Source: Mycolicibacterium psychrotolerans (GTDB taxonomy: Bacteria; Actinomycetota; Actinomycetes; Mycobacteriales; Mycobacteriaceae). From it: DNA of 64,000 bases. Location of the stretch: contig NZ_AP022574.1 of the NCBI RefSeq assembly GCF_010729305.1, positions 62,001-126,000 on the forward strand, given 5' to 3'. Below are positions 1-8,128 of this stretch, piece after piece. The notes beneath the pieces were generated by a model, which saw only the letters and a program-made list of their open reading frames with translations, did no database searches and was not told where the DNA came from. Each line of letters starts with the position of its first letter. Within the stretch, counting starts at the first letter, position 1. A program made the position numbers and the translations under genes.

Positions 1-1511
1 AGCCAGTCCCGCAGCGCGAGAGTGGCCCGCACGTCATCTTCGTTGTAGGCGGCGATAGCGTCGAGATCAATCTGGTTGGGCTCGGCCATGTAACGCTCGT
101 ACCGGACGACGGCTCCAGCACCCTGATCGATCTCATGACGACGTTCGAAGTCGGTGAGCCGCTCTAGGTGCTTCAGACCGTAGGACTCGGTTCCGACTTG
201 AATGCTGTTACGCGCCACAAGCAGCAGGTCGACAAATGCGCCGGTGTCAATGAGCTCGGCCAGCGCAAGCTCTGCGACACCGTGGGTTTCGGCCATCCGC
301 TGCAGTGCTGACCGTTCGGTGTGGTTGTAGTGGTAGACGTGCATGCCGGGGAACTGCTCGCGCCGACGGGCGAGATAGTCGACCAACTCGTCGATCGAAG
401 CGGCCTCCTGGGACGGGTCGTGTGCCCACCAGCAGCGGTACTGCCACTGGCCGCCCAATTGTTCCACGAGACCGAACAGGAAGAACAACCCAGTGTCGGC
501 GCGCCAGAAGGGATGGCCCTCGAAGTCGAGGAAGACATCACCGTCGTCGGGTTGCGGGAGCGACTCAAATCCACGCCCCCAGGGAGCTTCGCCCGGTTCG
601 ATCAGTTCGAACGGCGGTGGACCTTCGGAGGTCTGCCGCGCGGCGAGCTGCAGTGCCGCCTGCCTGCGGAGTCGGGTCAGACGGTCGGGTGCCAGACCGT
701 CCACGGGCCCGTCGCCAGTGGCTAGAGCGGTTAGGGTGGCAATGTCCGCCTCGACCAACGCGGTCCTGTCGGGTTTACGGATGCCGGCCAGGTAAATCAG
801 CGAGTCGTCTTCGCGCCATTGCATCTCACACGTGGGCTTGAATTCGCAGAACTCACAGTGCACGCAGGGCTCGGCGACCGTGCCGTCCTCCGGTCCCCCA
901 GCCAGTGCCAACGCGAGTTGCCCTTGCATTCGACGCCAGTACGGCTGGAAATCGTCAACGCGCAGCTGCTCCATGCGCCCCGATCCCAACGAGATGTGCA
1001 CGTGCTCCGGACGCCGACCGGTCAACGCTTCGATGGCATCGGCATAGAAACACAACTGCAGCACGTGGCCGGGCTTGGCTTCGGTGCGGGTGAGCTTGGC
1101 GTCAACCGGTTCATAGCTCACTTCCCCGGTTTCCGGATCCTGCACCCGCACCACGAAGTCGGCGACACCACGAATCCCGCTGTGGACGAACGGCATCTGG
1201 TAGACGACGTCATTCTCACCGTCCAGTGGGTTCCCGACGCTCGCCACCCACGACGAGAAGCTCTGTCCCTCGACTTTCTGCGGCACCTCCAGGACCGACC
1301 TACCTTGATGCCGGTAGTCGGCAAGACAGTCCTGCTCGTGGGTCAGACCCTTCTTGACCAGCAGCTCGGCGAATGATCCGAACCGCGATTCCGGCCGCGG
1401 CATCGTGCCGTCATCGTTCCGCGCGGACAGGCTCAGATAGTGCGGGCAGTCCAGCCACGCCGTCACCTTGGACGGAGTCAGCAGGCGTTCCGGCGCGGAT
1501 GCTTCGGTCAT
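1..1511 (-). CDS. TM0106-type RecB-like nuclease (3' end outside window)
   Basis: About 503 codons are read from ATG 1511 to the left edge without a stop, so the C-terminus is missing. The N-terminal half looks like a RecB/Cas4-type nuclease: a QLCFYADAI stretch near residue 165, then a cysteine cluster CVHCEFCEFKPTC near residue 230 that resembles the Fe-S cluster of RecB/AddB/Cas4 nucleases. The C-terminal half looks like a DEDD exonuclease (RNase H_2): VFLDFEGHPFW, then an H-Y-N motif and YNEDDVRATLAL close to the edge. This order is the hallmark of the TM0106 family, whose biological role is not settled; DNA repair or processing is inferred. GGAG lies 8 bases before the start. No partner gene is visible. 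Confidence 0.85.
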   Translation of the reverse strand, partial: MTEASAPERLLTPSKVTAWLDCPHYLSLSARNDDGTMPRPESRFGSFAELLVKKGLTHEQDCLADYRHQGRSVLEVPQKVEGQSFSSWVASVGNPLDGENDVVYQMPFVHSGIRGVADFVVRVQDPETGEVSYEPVDAKLTRTEAKPGHVLQLCFYADAIEALTGRRPEHVHISLGSGRMEQLRVDDFQPYWRRMQGQLALALAGGPEDGTVAEPCVHCEFCEFKPTCEMQWREDDSLIYLAGIRKPDRTALVEADIATLTALATGDGPVDGLAPDRLTRLRRQAALQLAARQTSEGPPPFELIEPGEAPWGRGFESLPQPDDGDVFLDFEGHPFWRADTGLFFLFGLVEQLGGQWQYRCWWAHDPSQEAASIDELVDYLARRREQFPGMHVYHYNHTERSALQRMAETHGVAELALAELIDTGAFVDLLLVARNSIQVGTESYGLKHLERLTDFERRHEIDQGAGAVVRYERYMAEPNQIDLDAIAAYNEDDVRATLALRDW

Positions 1512-1777
1512 CAGTACAACTCCGCGCCGTTCGCCGGGCCGACTCTGTCTCGCTTCTCGGGCGCGGCGTCATCGGCAACACCCGTCCGCACCCGGCGTTC
1601 GATTCCCCTGGCCTGATGCAGCACCCCGGCAACAGTGACGGTCACGATGACATACCTCCCCAGTCTGTCAGTTCGATGGTAGCCAGCCCGGCCGACATCA
1701 GTCGCAAAAGGGAGATTTGCCGCGTTCGAAGCTGTAGCTGACGCGGCAGAGGTGCCAATCTGCCCCGACGCTGCCGG
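1512..1777. other. Intergenic gap, no gene seen
   Basis: This 266-base gap separates two minus-strand genes. Short frames exist on both strands but none has a convincing start, ribosome site or recognisable product. A GTTCGATTC string at about 1598 resembles a tRNA T-loop but its flanks do not pair. Confidence 0.5.
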
Positions 1778-2428
1778 CTAAGTCCGGCGGAACAGTGCGG
1801 CCGGGCGGCCCCGACCGCGGCGCGTGAGGATGCCGGCCGCGACGAGCTGGGGTTCCATCGTGCGGCGGAACCAGTCTCGTTGCAGCTCGCGCCCAGCGAC
1901 CTGCTGGTGCACCAGCCACAGGTCGCGGATCGTAAACTCCTCGCCGAGTAGGTTGTCCGGGTCGGGGCACTCGGCATAACGGGTACGCACATGGTCGACA
2001 GCGCGGGCGATGATGTCGGTGTGGTCGTAGGGCAGCCGGCCCGGGCTGTGCACCGGCATCAACCGGGTGGTCTCGGGAAGCCGGTTCTCCAGCCGATCGA
2101 GTCGCACGACGTCGACATGGGCGACCGACAGCACCCAGCCGCGGTCGTCGCGGCCGGGGTCGTCGAACACGTGCAGCTGCCGGGGGTGCAGGCCCCGCAC
2201 GTGGGCCTTGGTCCACAGTGAGCGGTCGACCGCGTCGGCGAACCTCTCGCCCTCGTGCAGGAAGGTTCCCGGAAGACCCCAGCGACGGCGGGTTTCGCGT
2301 CGCACCTGCAGGACCACCAGGCCGAGGTCGTCGTCGAGGGTGAGCACGGCGGTGTCGACTGCCACCGACGGTCGGGGGTAGTCGGTCAGCGCGCGTCCGC
2401 TGCTGTCTCGGTACTCACGGGCACTCAT
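1778..2428 (-). CDS. NUDIX domain protein with C-terminal winged helix (NrtR-like)
   Basis: 216 residues. The N-terminal part (about 20-150) is a NUDIX fold: WGLPGTFLHEGE starts the Nudix box, but the following box (FADAVDRSLWTKAHV) lacks the canonical REXXEE glutamates, so hydrolase activity is doubtful. Residues about 155-216 form a winged-helix region (FTIRDLWLVHQQVAGRELQR, then a basic GRGRPAALFRRT tail). This domain order is that of NrtR-type transcription factors, in which the Nudix domain has become a sensor for ADP-ribose or NAD-related ligands. It is divergent from the decayed ADP-ribosylglycohydrolase, sharing a 69-base promoter region with an inverted repeat, which suggests it regulated that gene. 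Regulator is more likely than enzyme; a specific regulon is not shown. Confidence 0.8.
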   Translation of the reverse strand: MSAREYRDSSGRALTDYPRPSVAVDTAVLTLDDDLGLVVLQVRRETRRRWGLPGTFLHEGERFADAVDRSLWTKAHVRGLHPRQLHVFDDPGRDDRGWVLSVAHVDVVRLDRLENRLPETTRLMPVHSPGRLPYDHTDIIARAVDHVRTRYAECPDPDNLLGEEFTIRDLWLVHQQVAGRELQRDWFRRTMEPQLVAAGILTRRGRGRPAALFRRT

Positions 2429-2455
2429 GTCAGGGCCATCGCGTACAGTGACCTT

Positions 2456-2477
2456 ATTAGCGCAGATTCGCTCTAAT
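2456..2477. promoter_or_regulatory. Candidate operator between NUDIX regulator and ADP-ribosylglycohydrolase
   Basis: An inverted repeat with arms ATTAG and CTAAT, and inner AGCG and CGCT, sits in the short AT-rich gap between the two divergent starts (2428 and 2498). Its position and the NrtR-like architecture of the neighbour make it a plausible autoregulatory operator. It has a 2-base asymmetry between outer and inner arms, so it is imperfect. Confidence 0.4.
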
Positions 2478-2497
2478 TTGATACGGGGGTGGTTGGC

Positions 2498-3952
2498 ATG
2501 GCATCACGGGATGACCGGATCGAAGGGGTGCTGGCGACAGCGGCAGGCGATGAACTGGGCGCGCCGTACGAGTTCCAGCCGCCGCGCGGGCCCGAGCTCG
2601 ACGTGGTGATGGCCGGCGGCAGCCCATGGGAAGCCGGCGGGTGGACCGACGACACCGCGATGGCCATCGCCATCGCCGAGGTGGCCGCCACGGGTGCGGA
2701 CCTGCGGGACGACGCGGCGCAGGACGCGATTGTCTCGCGCTGGCGTGAGTGGTCCCGCGTGGCCAAAGACGTTGGATCTAGACCAGCTCGGTGCTGCACT
2801 CGGCAACGACAGACGGTGCGATAACCGCGCAGCTTGCGCGCACGGCGTCAGCGAAGCTGACCAGTGGACCGGGCGCAGCGCGGGCAACGGTCCGCTGATG
2901 CGGACCGCTCCGGTCGCGCTGGCGTACCTCGATGACGAGGCAGCCTTCGCGGCGGCGGCGCGGGCCATCAGCGGGCTCACTCATTACGACCCCGATGCCG
3001 GCGATGCGTGCGTGTTGTGGTGCAGCGCGATTCGCCATGCCGTGCTGACCGGGGAGCTCGACGTTCGCGTCGGATTGCGCCCTCTGGACTTCGAGCGTCG
3101 TGCGGTGTGGGCGCAGTCTGGACGTCGCCGAGGTCGCGCGGCCGGCGGACTTCCCAAACAACGGCTGGGTGGTGACGGCGCTGCAGGCCGCGTGGTCGGC
3201 GATCGCGACGACGCCCGTGCCCGAGGACGATCCCGCGGCCGGTGTGTGCCGTGCCGATCATCTGCGGTTGTCGCTGGACGCGGCGGTGCGCGCCGGGTTC
3301 GACACCGACACGGTCGCCGCGATCGCCGGCGGGCTGCTCGGCGCCGCCCATGGCGCGTCGGCGGTGCCGCTACAGTGGCGCGCTCTGCTGCACGGCTGGC
3401 CCGGCATGTCGGCACGCGAGCTGACGAGCATGGCCCGCTCGATCGCCCGCCGCGGAAAGCCGGACACCTTCGACCCGCGGTATCCGGGGTACCGGGTTGG
3501 CGCGCTGGTGGCGCACCCGTATGACGAGAAGGTGCTGCTGGGTGGGATCGGCGCGTCGCACAGTCTGCCGACGGGGTAGATGCAGTGGTGTCGCTGTGCA
3601 GGATCGGCGAATGACGCCGTTCGTCGCGACATCCCGCACTTCGAGGTGCGGTTGATCGACGTCGCTATGCCGACGAGGATCCGCACCTGGGCTTCGTCCT
3701 GATGGAGCCGGTGAAGGCGGTCAAGCGGTTCCGCGAGGACGCAAGTCCGTACTGGTGCACTGCGGAGAGGCGCACAGTCCGACGCTCAGCGTCGCTGCGC
3801 TGTACGGCGCACGGCTGCGAGGCGTCACGACCGACGGGGTGATGCGAGCGGTGACTGACGTCCTGCCGGACGCTTCGCCCAATTCCGCGTCTCGAGAAGT
3901 GTTGCGCAGATTGGGTGTTCAGGCCGCATCCGGCGTGACAGCTGATATGTAG
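2498..3952 (+). pseudogene. Decayed ADP-ribosylglycohydrolase / dual-specificity phosphatase fusion
   Basis: Starting at ATG 2498 (GGGGGT upstream) the frame reads an ADP-ribosylglycohydrolase N-terminus with GDELGAPYEF and the metal motif GWTDDTAMA, but breaks after about 2775. Homology resumes in other frames: NGPLMRTAPVALAYL with SGLTHYDPDAGDACVLW to about 3100, then VAEVARPADFPNNGWVVTAL and AHGASAVPLQWRALLHGW to about 3579. Thus at least three frameshifts are needed. Beyond it, 3600-3952 resembles a dual-specificity phosphatase tail: VLVHCGEAHSPT followed by SVAALYGARLRGVTTDG. In an active enzyme the loop is HCX5R; here the arginine position carries proline, so this domain would be dead too. 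Such hydrolase-phosphatase fusions occur in mycobacteria. The decay could partly reflect sequencing error but the number of lesions argues for a true pseudogene. Confidence 0.85.
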
Positions 3953-3978
3953 GGACTGTTTGTCAAGGGTCAGGTGAA

Positions 3979-4008
3979 AGCCGCCCCGGTTCTGTGGCCG
4001 GGGCGGCT
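3979..4008. terminator. GC-rich hairpin after the pseudogene
   Basis: An 11-bp perfect stem (AGCCGCCCCGG with CCGGGGCGGCT) around an 8-base loop, followed on the plus strand by a weak T-containing tail. It may be the old terminator of the ADP-ribosylglycohydrolase gene. The rest of 3953-4253 shows no gene; part of it may be the right end of the IS110-type element. Confidence 0.5.
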
Positions 4009-4253
4009 CTCGTTTGATCGGCGCCCAGTCGGTGCTTCGGCGGTCGTTGGTCAACGACGGTGGTGTCAGACTGATATGCGCGGGTTGGGTACCGCAAGAC
4101 GATGGTTCGGCGCGAACGGTGGCTGCTCTCTAGAAACGGGCGTCACATCAGTATCCGGTCAATGCTGTTGTTGCTCATAGCTGTAACGCAGATCCAGTTC
4201 GCTTACCTCGCCGTCGACCGGCAGGTTTCGATCAAGTTCGGGTGATCGCCCCG

Positions 4254-5337
4254 CTACGTCAGCGTGGCTAGTGACCAGCACCAGCCGGCCAGCTCGCGGG
4301 CGATCGCGACGTTGGCCACTACGTGCGGTTTCTTGCGTTCGTTGAACCGACACCACTGCTGGTGCAGGCGTCGGTTGCCGGCATGCCCGCGATCCTTGAG
4401 CGCTGGGTCGACCTTGGCCCAGCGGGCTCGCATCGTCGGCCCGGGATTGCGGTAGACCGCCCGGTGGTGCCAGGCCGATTCGATCAACAGCCTCCGGACG
4501 TGGGCATTACCGGCCTTGGTGATCGAACCCTGCACCCGCGAGGACCCCGAGGAGTACTCGGTGGGCACCAATCCGACGTAGGCGCCGATCGAGGATCCGG
4601 TGAAGCGTGTCCAGTCGCTGATCTCCACGGTCAACGCCAGACCGGTCAACGCTGAGACGCCTCGCAAGCAGCCCAGTCGGTCGACCGGATCGGCCCATCG
4701 CGGCGAGGCCGCGACCGTGAGGATCTGTTCGTCAAGACGATCCCTGGCCGCGGTCGTGGAGAGCACCGCGTCGAAGTGGTGATCGAAGGCGGCCGTGGTG
4801 TGGGGATCGTCGAACCGTTGGCGTCGAAGCCAGGTCTCGTGCACGGTGGTCCAGGCTCGACCACCGGAGTACACCCGGCCCTGACGCAACAGCAGTTTCG
4901 AGAGCCGGTGCCGCACGCGCATCAGATCGGCGCGGGCGTCTTCACGAGCGCGGACCAGATCCCGCACCGCTTCCACTTCTGCGTCGGGCACCGTGACCGC
5001 GGTGATCTCGCCCAATCGCAGCAGCCGGGTCAGATGCGCGGCGTCGCGGGCATCGGTCTTGACCCGATCCCCGGCCAGGGCGGACCAGCTTCGACGGTGC
5101 GGCCACCACGCAGTCGATCTGAGCATCAATCAGCGCCCTTGCCAGGCCGAACCCCGTCGGCCCCGCCTCGTAAGCCACCCGCACCGGCCCACGCAGCCGA
5201 TGCAACCAGTCGAGGATCTCGCTGTGATCGGGACACAACCGTGCCCGTTCGACGTGACCCGTCTCCTCGTCGACGGCATGCGCAACCACCGAAAGCGCGA
5301 GCACATCCAATCCCACACTCGTACCGTTGAAACTCAC
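4254..5337 (-). pseudogene. IS110-family transposase with a frameshift
   Basis: The likely start is GTG 5337 (VSFNGTSVGLDV) because AGGAGG lies 6-7 bases upstream; a TTG at 5358 is also in frame. The N-terminal DEDD RuvC-like domain has GLDV, YEAGPTGF and KTDARDAAHL; the C-terminal Tnp_20 domain has TGSSIGAYVGLVP and GSITKAGNAHVRRLL, with the conserved serine of DEDD transposases. Codons are continuous from 5337 to about 5083, then the frame must shift by one base near 5080 to rejoin the remaining 291 codons (total 1084 bases, not a multiple of three). IS110 elements are not known to use programmed frameshifting, so this copy is probably inactive unless the shift is a sequencing error. Confidence 0.88.
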
Positions 5338-5369
5338 CGGAGGCCTCCTGATCTGCAACTGTGGCTCTA

Positions 5370-5436
5370 CTGGTACGAGTGTTCACTCGTCACCAGCAAC
5401 CCACGTCCGATTGCAGCCCGAGGCCTTCGGCCCCGA
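5370..5436 (-). ncRNA. Candidate bridge-RNA-like hairpins upstream of IS110 transposase
   Basis: Just 5' of the transposase are two stems: 5370-5396 (arms CTGGT-ACGAGTG and CACTCGT-ACCAG with a single bulged base and a 2-base loop) and 5419-5435 (CGAGGCC with GGCCCCG around TTC). The string ACGAGTG occurs in both arms of the first stem and again inside the first codons of the transposase. Members of the IS110 group encode a structured bridge RNA in the non-coding end upstream of the transposase, so location fits. Transcription and function are inference. Confidence 0.35.
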
Positions 5437-5477
5437 GTCAGCCCCCATACCGTCTAGCTCGATACGAGAAGGCAACG

Positions 5478-5640
5478 GTGGCTGATTCGATCGCGGAGGA
5501 TTACGACGCCATCGGCGATGTCTACGGATACGCCGACAAGCTGGAAGATTTGATCACTGCGCTGAGCTACCAGCGTACAGACGAATCCGGTGAGTATCGC
5601 CCCCTCGTCGCCAGGCCGTCTTCGTGGGTGACTTGACGCG
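5478..5640 (+). pseudogene. 5' stub of a calcineurin-like metallophosphoesterase
   Basis: From GTG 5478 the frame reads EDYDAIGDVYGYADKLEDLI, closely matching the start of PPP-type metallophosphoesterases (YDIIGDVHG, ADKLEALL). Around 5605 the frame shifts and the continuation reads as RQAVFVGDLTR, matching the second metal motif VGDLIDRG; then homology stops and nothing of the remaining two thirds is present before the methyltransferase start. The metal-binding histidine of GDVHG is tyrosine here. It is a truncated, frameshifted remnant whose 3' part was probably lost when the methyltransferase module arrived. Confidence 0.7.
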
Positions 5641-5708
5641 AGTAGTCACGATCTCCTAGTGCCGTGCGGCAACCGCCGATTGTCAGCCCGATCCCGTAGG
5701 TTCTCACC

Positions 5709-6947
5709 ATGGCGCCAACCACTCCACCCTCACCAGTCCGCCGCAGGGTCGGCATCGATCGGCCGAACGGTCTCGGCGTATTTGGCGCCAACATGGCGCG
5801 GCCTTTTCATCGCTGGTATCCATTCGTGGAAGGGTATAGCGCTGACCTCGTCGAGCGAGCTCTCATCGAACAGACGGCAGATGGGACAGTCCTCGATCCA
5901 TTCGGCGGCTCAGGGACCACGGCGCTGGCGGCGGCGATGCTTGGACGCGATTCGGTTTTCGCTGAAGTCAATCCCTACATGGCATGGGTCGCCGATGTGA
6001 AAGTTAATCAGTCACGTCGTGTAGCCGCGGAGGGGACTACCGACGAACTTCGGGCACTGGCGGATGAGCTATCGGGAAATCTACCTCCCGCCGACGAAAA
6101 CCATCCGCTGCTAGTTGCCGACCGTCGCCGAGGTTACTTTCCACCCGGGGTCGGTGAGCAAGCAGTCTCCATACACGCAGTCATTGAGAAGGTTCTGTCA
6201 GGCGGTGCTCGCGAAGTTGCAAGACTAGCGCTTGGAAGCTCTCTCGTGCCAGCAAGTAACATGGTGCGCCGCACGGATTTGCGCAAGCGCGTTGCCAGTG
6301 ACCCCGCTCCTAATAGTCTGATCGCCACGGTCGCCGAACGTCTTCGCAACTTTGGGCAGGACATCGACGGAAGCGCGCGAGCAATCAAAGGATCAGTAAA
6401 GCAAATCGCCGGCGATGTTAGGGACACGTGGACCGAAGATCCACGTGTTTCAGTGGTCGTCACTTCTCCGCCTTATCTAAACGGCACGAACTACTGCCGA
6501 AATACTAAACTCGAGCTGTTGGCATTGGGTTTCATCGCGAGCGAGCGTGAACTTATGAACTTGCGTGTCTCGATGATTTCTGCGGGTATAAACAACGTTT
6601 CGAAGCGGCGAAGTCAGCCTAAGATCATCGATTGCGTGGAATCAGTGGCTCAGCAACTCGATCAAGTCGCTTATGATATGCGGATTCCGACCTTAGTGCG
6701 GACTTACTTTTCGGATATGAGCGATGCACTCGCGCAAGTTCGCCGCTATGCGGTAGACGGGGCTCGTATGTACTTCGACATTGGCGACAGCCGCTATTGC
6801 AGCATTCATGTTCCGACTCACACGATCCTTCGACAGATAGCGGAGGCCGAAGGTTGGCGATTCTTAGATGAAGAAGTACTGCGCACTCGTCGCTCCTACG
6901 ACGGCTCTCAGCTTACACAGGTTCTTATGCATTTTGAGGCTGTCTGA
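5709..6947 (+). CDS. DNA methyltransferase, first of a tandem pair (N4/N6 amino type)
   Basis: 412 residues. The SAM-binding motif I, DPFGGSGTT, is at 63-71 and the catalytic motif IV, TSPPYLNGTNY, at 252-262. About 180 residues lie between them, so the order is I-(putative target recognition)-IV. TSPPY is typical of amino-methyltransferases making N4-methylcytosine or N6-methyladenine. Its stop TGA abuts directly the ATG of the second methyltransferase, so the two are translationally coupled. Base composition is unlike the neighbours: 6601-6720 is about 49 percent G+C by hand count against about 72 percent at 11281-11340, a sign of horizontal acquisition. With the convergent HNH nuclease it most likely forms a restriction-modification system; target unknown. 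Confidence 0.85.
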   Translation: MAPTTPPSPVRRRVGIDRPNGLGVFGANMARPFHRWYPFVEGYSADLVERALIEQTADGTVLDPFGGSGTTALAAAMLGRDSVFAEVNPYMAWVADVKVNQSRRVAAEGTTDELRALADELSGNLPPADENHPLLVADRRRGYFPPGVGEQAVSIHAVIEKVLSGGAREVARLALGSSLVPASNMVRRTDLRKRVASDPAPNSLIATVAERLRNFGQDIDGSARAIKGSVKQIAGDVRDTWTEDPRVSVVVTSPPYLNGTNYCRNTKLELLALGFIASERELMNLRVSMISAGINNVSKRRSQPKIIDCVESVAQQLDQVAYDMRIPTLVRTYFSDMSDALAQVRRYAVDGARMYFDIGDSRYCSIHVPTHTILRQIAEAEGWRFLDEEVLRTRRSYDGSQLTQVLMHFEAV

Positions 6948-8126
6948 ATGAGCACGACACTATTCGATCTTTTTCAGCAGCCGAATAAAGGTGACTCTAT
7001 AGCGGCCCGAGCACAGCAGTTCTGCGAGATCGCTCCATATCGCGAAGCTGAATTCAGCAAGCGCAACTGGGGCGGTCCGTTGCATTCGCTGTGCTCGTAC
7101 CAGGGCAAGCTTAAGCCGTCAATCGCGCATTTCCTAGTTCAGTGGTTTACCGAACCAGGACATCGGGTGCTAGATCCGATGTCCGGCGTCGGCACTATCC
7201 CACTTGAAGCGCGCCGGCTTGGGCGGGTTGGCATAGCCTCTGATCTGAGCCCCTTGGCTGACGCCGTCTCACGCGCCAAGCTCGAAATATTCAGCAATGC
7301 CGACGTATGGCGAGGACTCCACGATCTCGAGGTGTACCTCAAGGATCCCGAACAAGAGCCAGACATCAGAACCGCGGCCTTCGGGCTTAACGGCCCGATT
7401 TCGGCCTACTTTCATGAGGACACCTTGCGAGAGATTTTGCTTGCACGGCAATATTTCCTGAACGCACAGATTCATGTTCCAGACTCGGCGCGAGATGTAA
7501 TAAAGAGCAGCCTTCTGCACATACTCCATGGCAACCGCCCATATGCACTGTCCCGCAGATCGCACCCAGTGACGCCATTCGCACCGACGGGACCCGCTGT
7601 CTACCGACCGGTGGTGGACGCCTTGCGCAAGCGTTTAGAAAGGATATTGCCGCACTTGAATGCGCTTGAGCTTCATGGCTCGGCTGGGCGAGCTTACTTG
7701 TCCGACTTTCGAAATCTTGGACTGGATGAGCCGGTTGATGCCGTCATGACGTCACCGCCGTTCTCTAAAAGTATTCGATTTTGGACCAGCAACTGGATGC
7801 GGTTGTGGTTTGCCGGTTGGGACCCGGCCGATTTCAAGACCGAGCCTAAAAAGTTCCTCGAAGTCGAGCAGAAGGACCACTTTGGAGCCTACGGCGAATT
7901 TGCGGAGTCAATGTCCCGCGTCCTGAAGCCAGGTGGACTCCTGATAATGCACCTCGGCGAAACGGCGACTGTCAATATGGCCACCTCGATCCAGCCCTTA
8001 CTTTCGGAGCATTTCGATATCTGCTTCGCCGGGCGTGAATCAGTGACGGATACGGAGAGCCACGGTCTCCGCGACAAAGGGTCGACAGTCGCGCATTGGT
8101 ACATCTTCGCAACTTCGAGGGGCTGA
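6948..8126 (+). CDS. DNA methyltransferase, second of a tandem pair
   Basis: 392 residues, starting at the ATG that directly follows the first methyltransferase stop. Motif I is DPMSGVGT at 76-83, preceded by a YQGKLKPSIAHFLV segment often seen before motif I in restriction-associated methylases; motif IV is TSPPFSKSIRFW at 268-279, and VLKPGGLLIMHLGE near 325-338 is a further methyltransferase strand. Both enzymes keep motifs I and IV, so each should be catalytic; a pair is what an asymmetric recognition site requires (one enzyme per strand). The gene ends 2 bases before the end of the convergent nuclease gene. AT-richer codon use than the flanks, as for its partner. Confidence 0.85.
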   Translation: MSTTLFDLFQQPNKGDSIAARAQQFCEIAPYREAEFSKRNWGGPLHSLCSYQGKLKPSIAHFLVQWFTEPGHRVLDPMSGVGTIPLEARRLGRVGIASDLSPLADAVSRAKLEIFSNADVWRGLHDLEVYLKDPEQEPDIRTAAFGLNGPISAYFHEDTLREILLARQYFLNAQIHVPDSARDVIKSSLLHILHGNRPYALSRRSHPVTPFAPTGPAVYRPVVDALRKRLERILPHLNALELHGSAGRAYLSDFRNLGLDEPVDAVMTSPPFSKSIRFWTSNWMRLWFAGWDPADFKTEPKKFLEVEQKDHFGAYGEFAESMSRVLKPGGLLIMHLGETATVNMATSIQPLLSEHFDICFAGRESVTDTESHGLRDKGSTVAHWYIFATSRG

Positions 8127-8128
8127 GT

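Larger units (their letters stand above)
4254..5460 (-). mobile_element. IS110-type insertion sequence, ends not defined
   Basis: The element is recognised by its transposase (next entry) and a hairpin-rich leader upstream of it. IS110-family elements lack terminal inverted repeats and do not leave clear target duplications, so the limits cannot be placed from sequence alone. The right limit given is just beyond the leader hairpins; the left limit is the transposase stop, although the element may extend some tens of bases beyond it toward 4200. It lies between two gene remnants, so insertions and decay have accumulated here. Confidence 0.6.

Noticed and set aside
1580..1625. Possible tRNA T-arm (GTTCGATTC)
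   Set aside because: Neighbouring bases do not form a T stem and no other arms are present.
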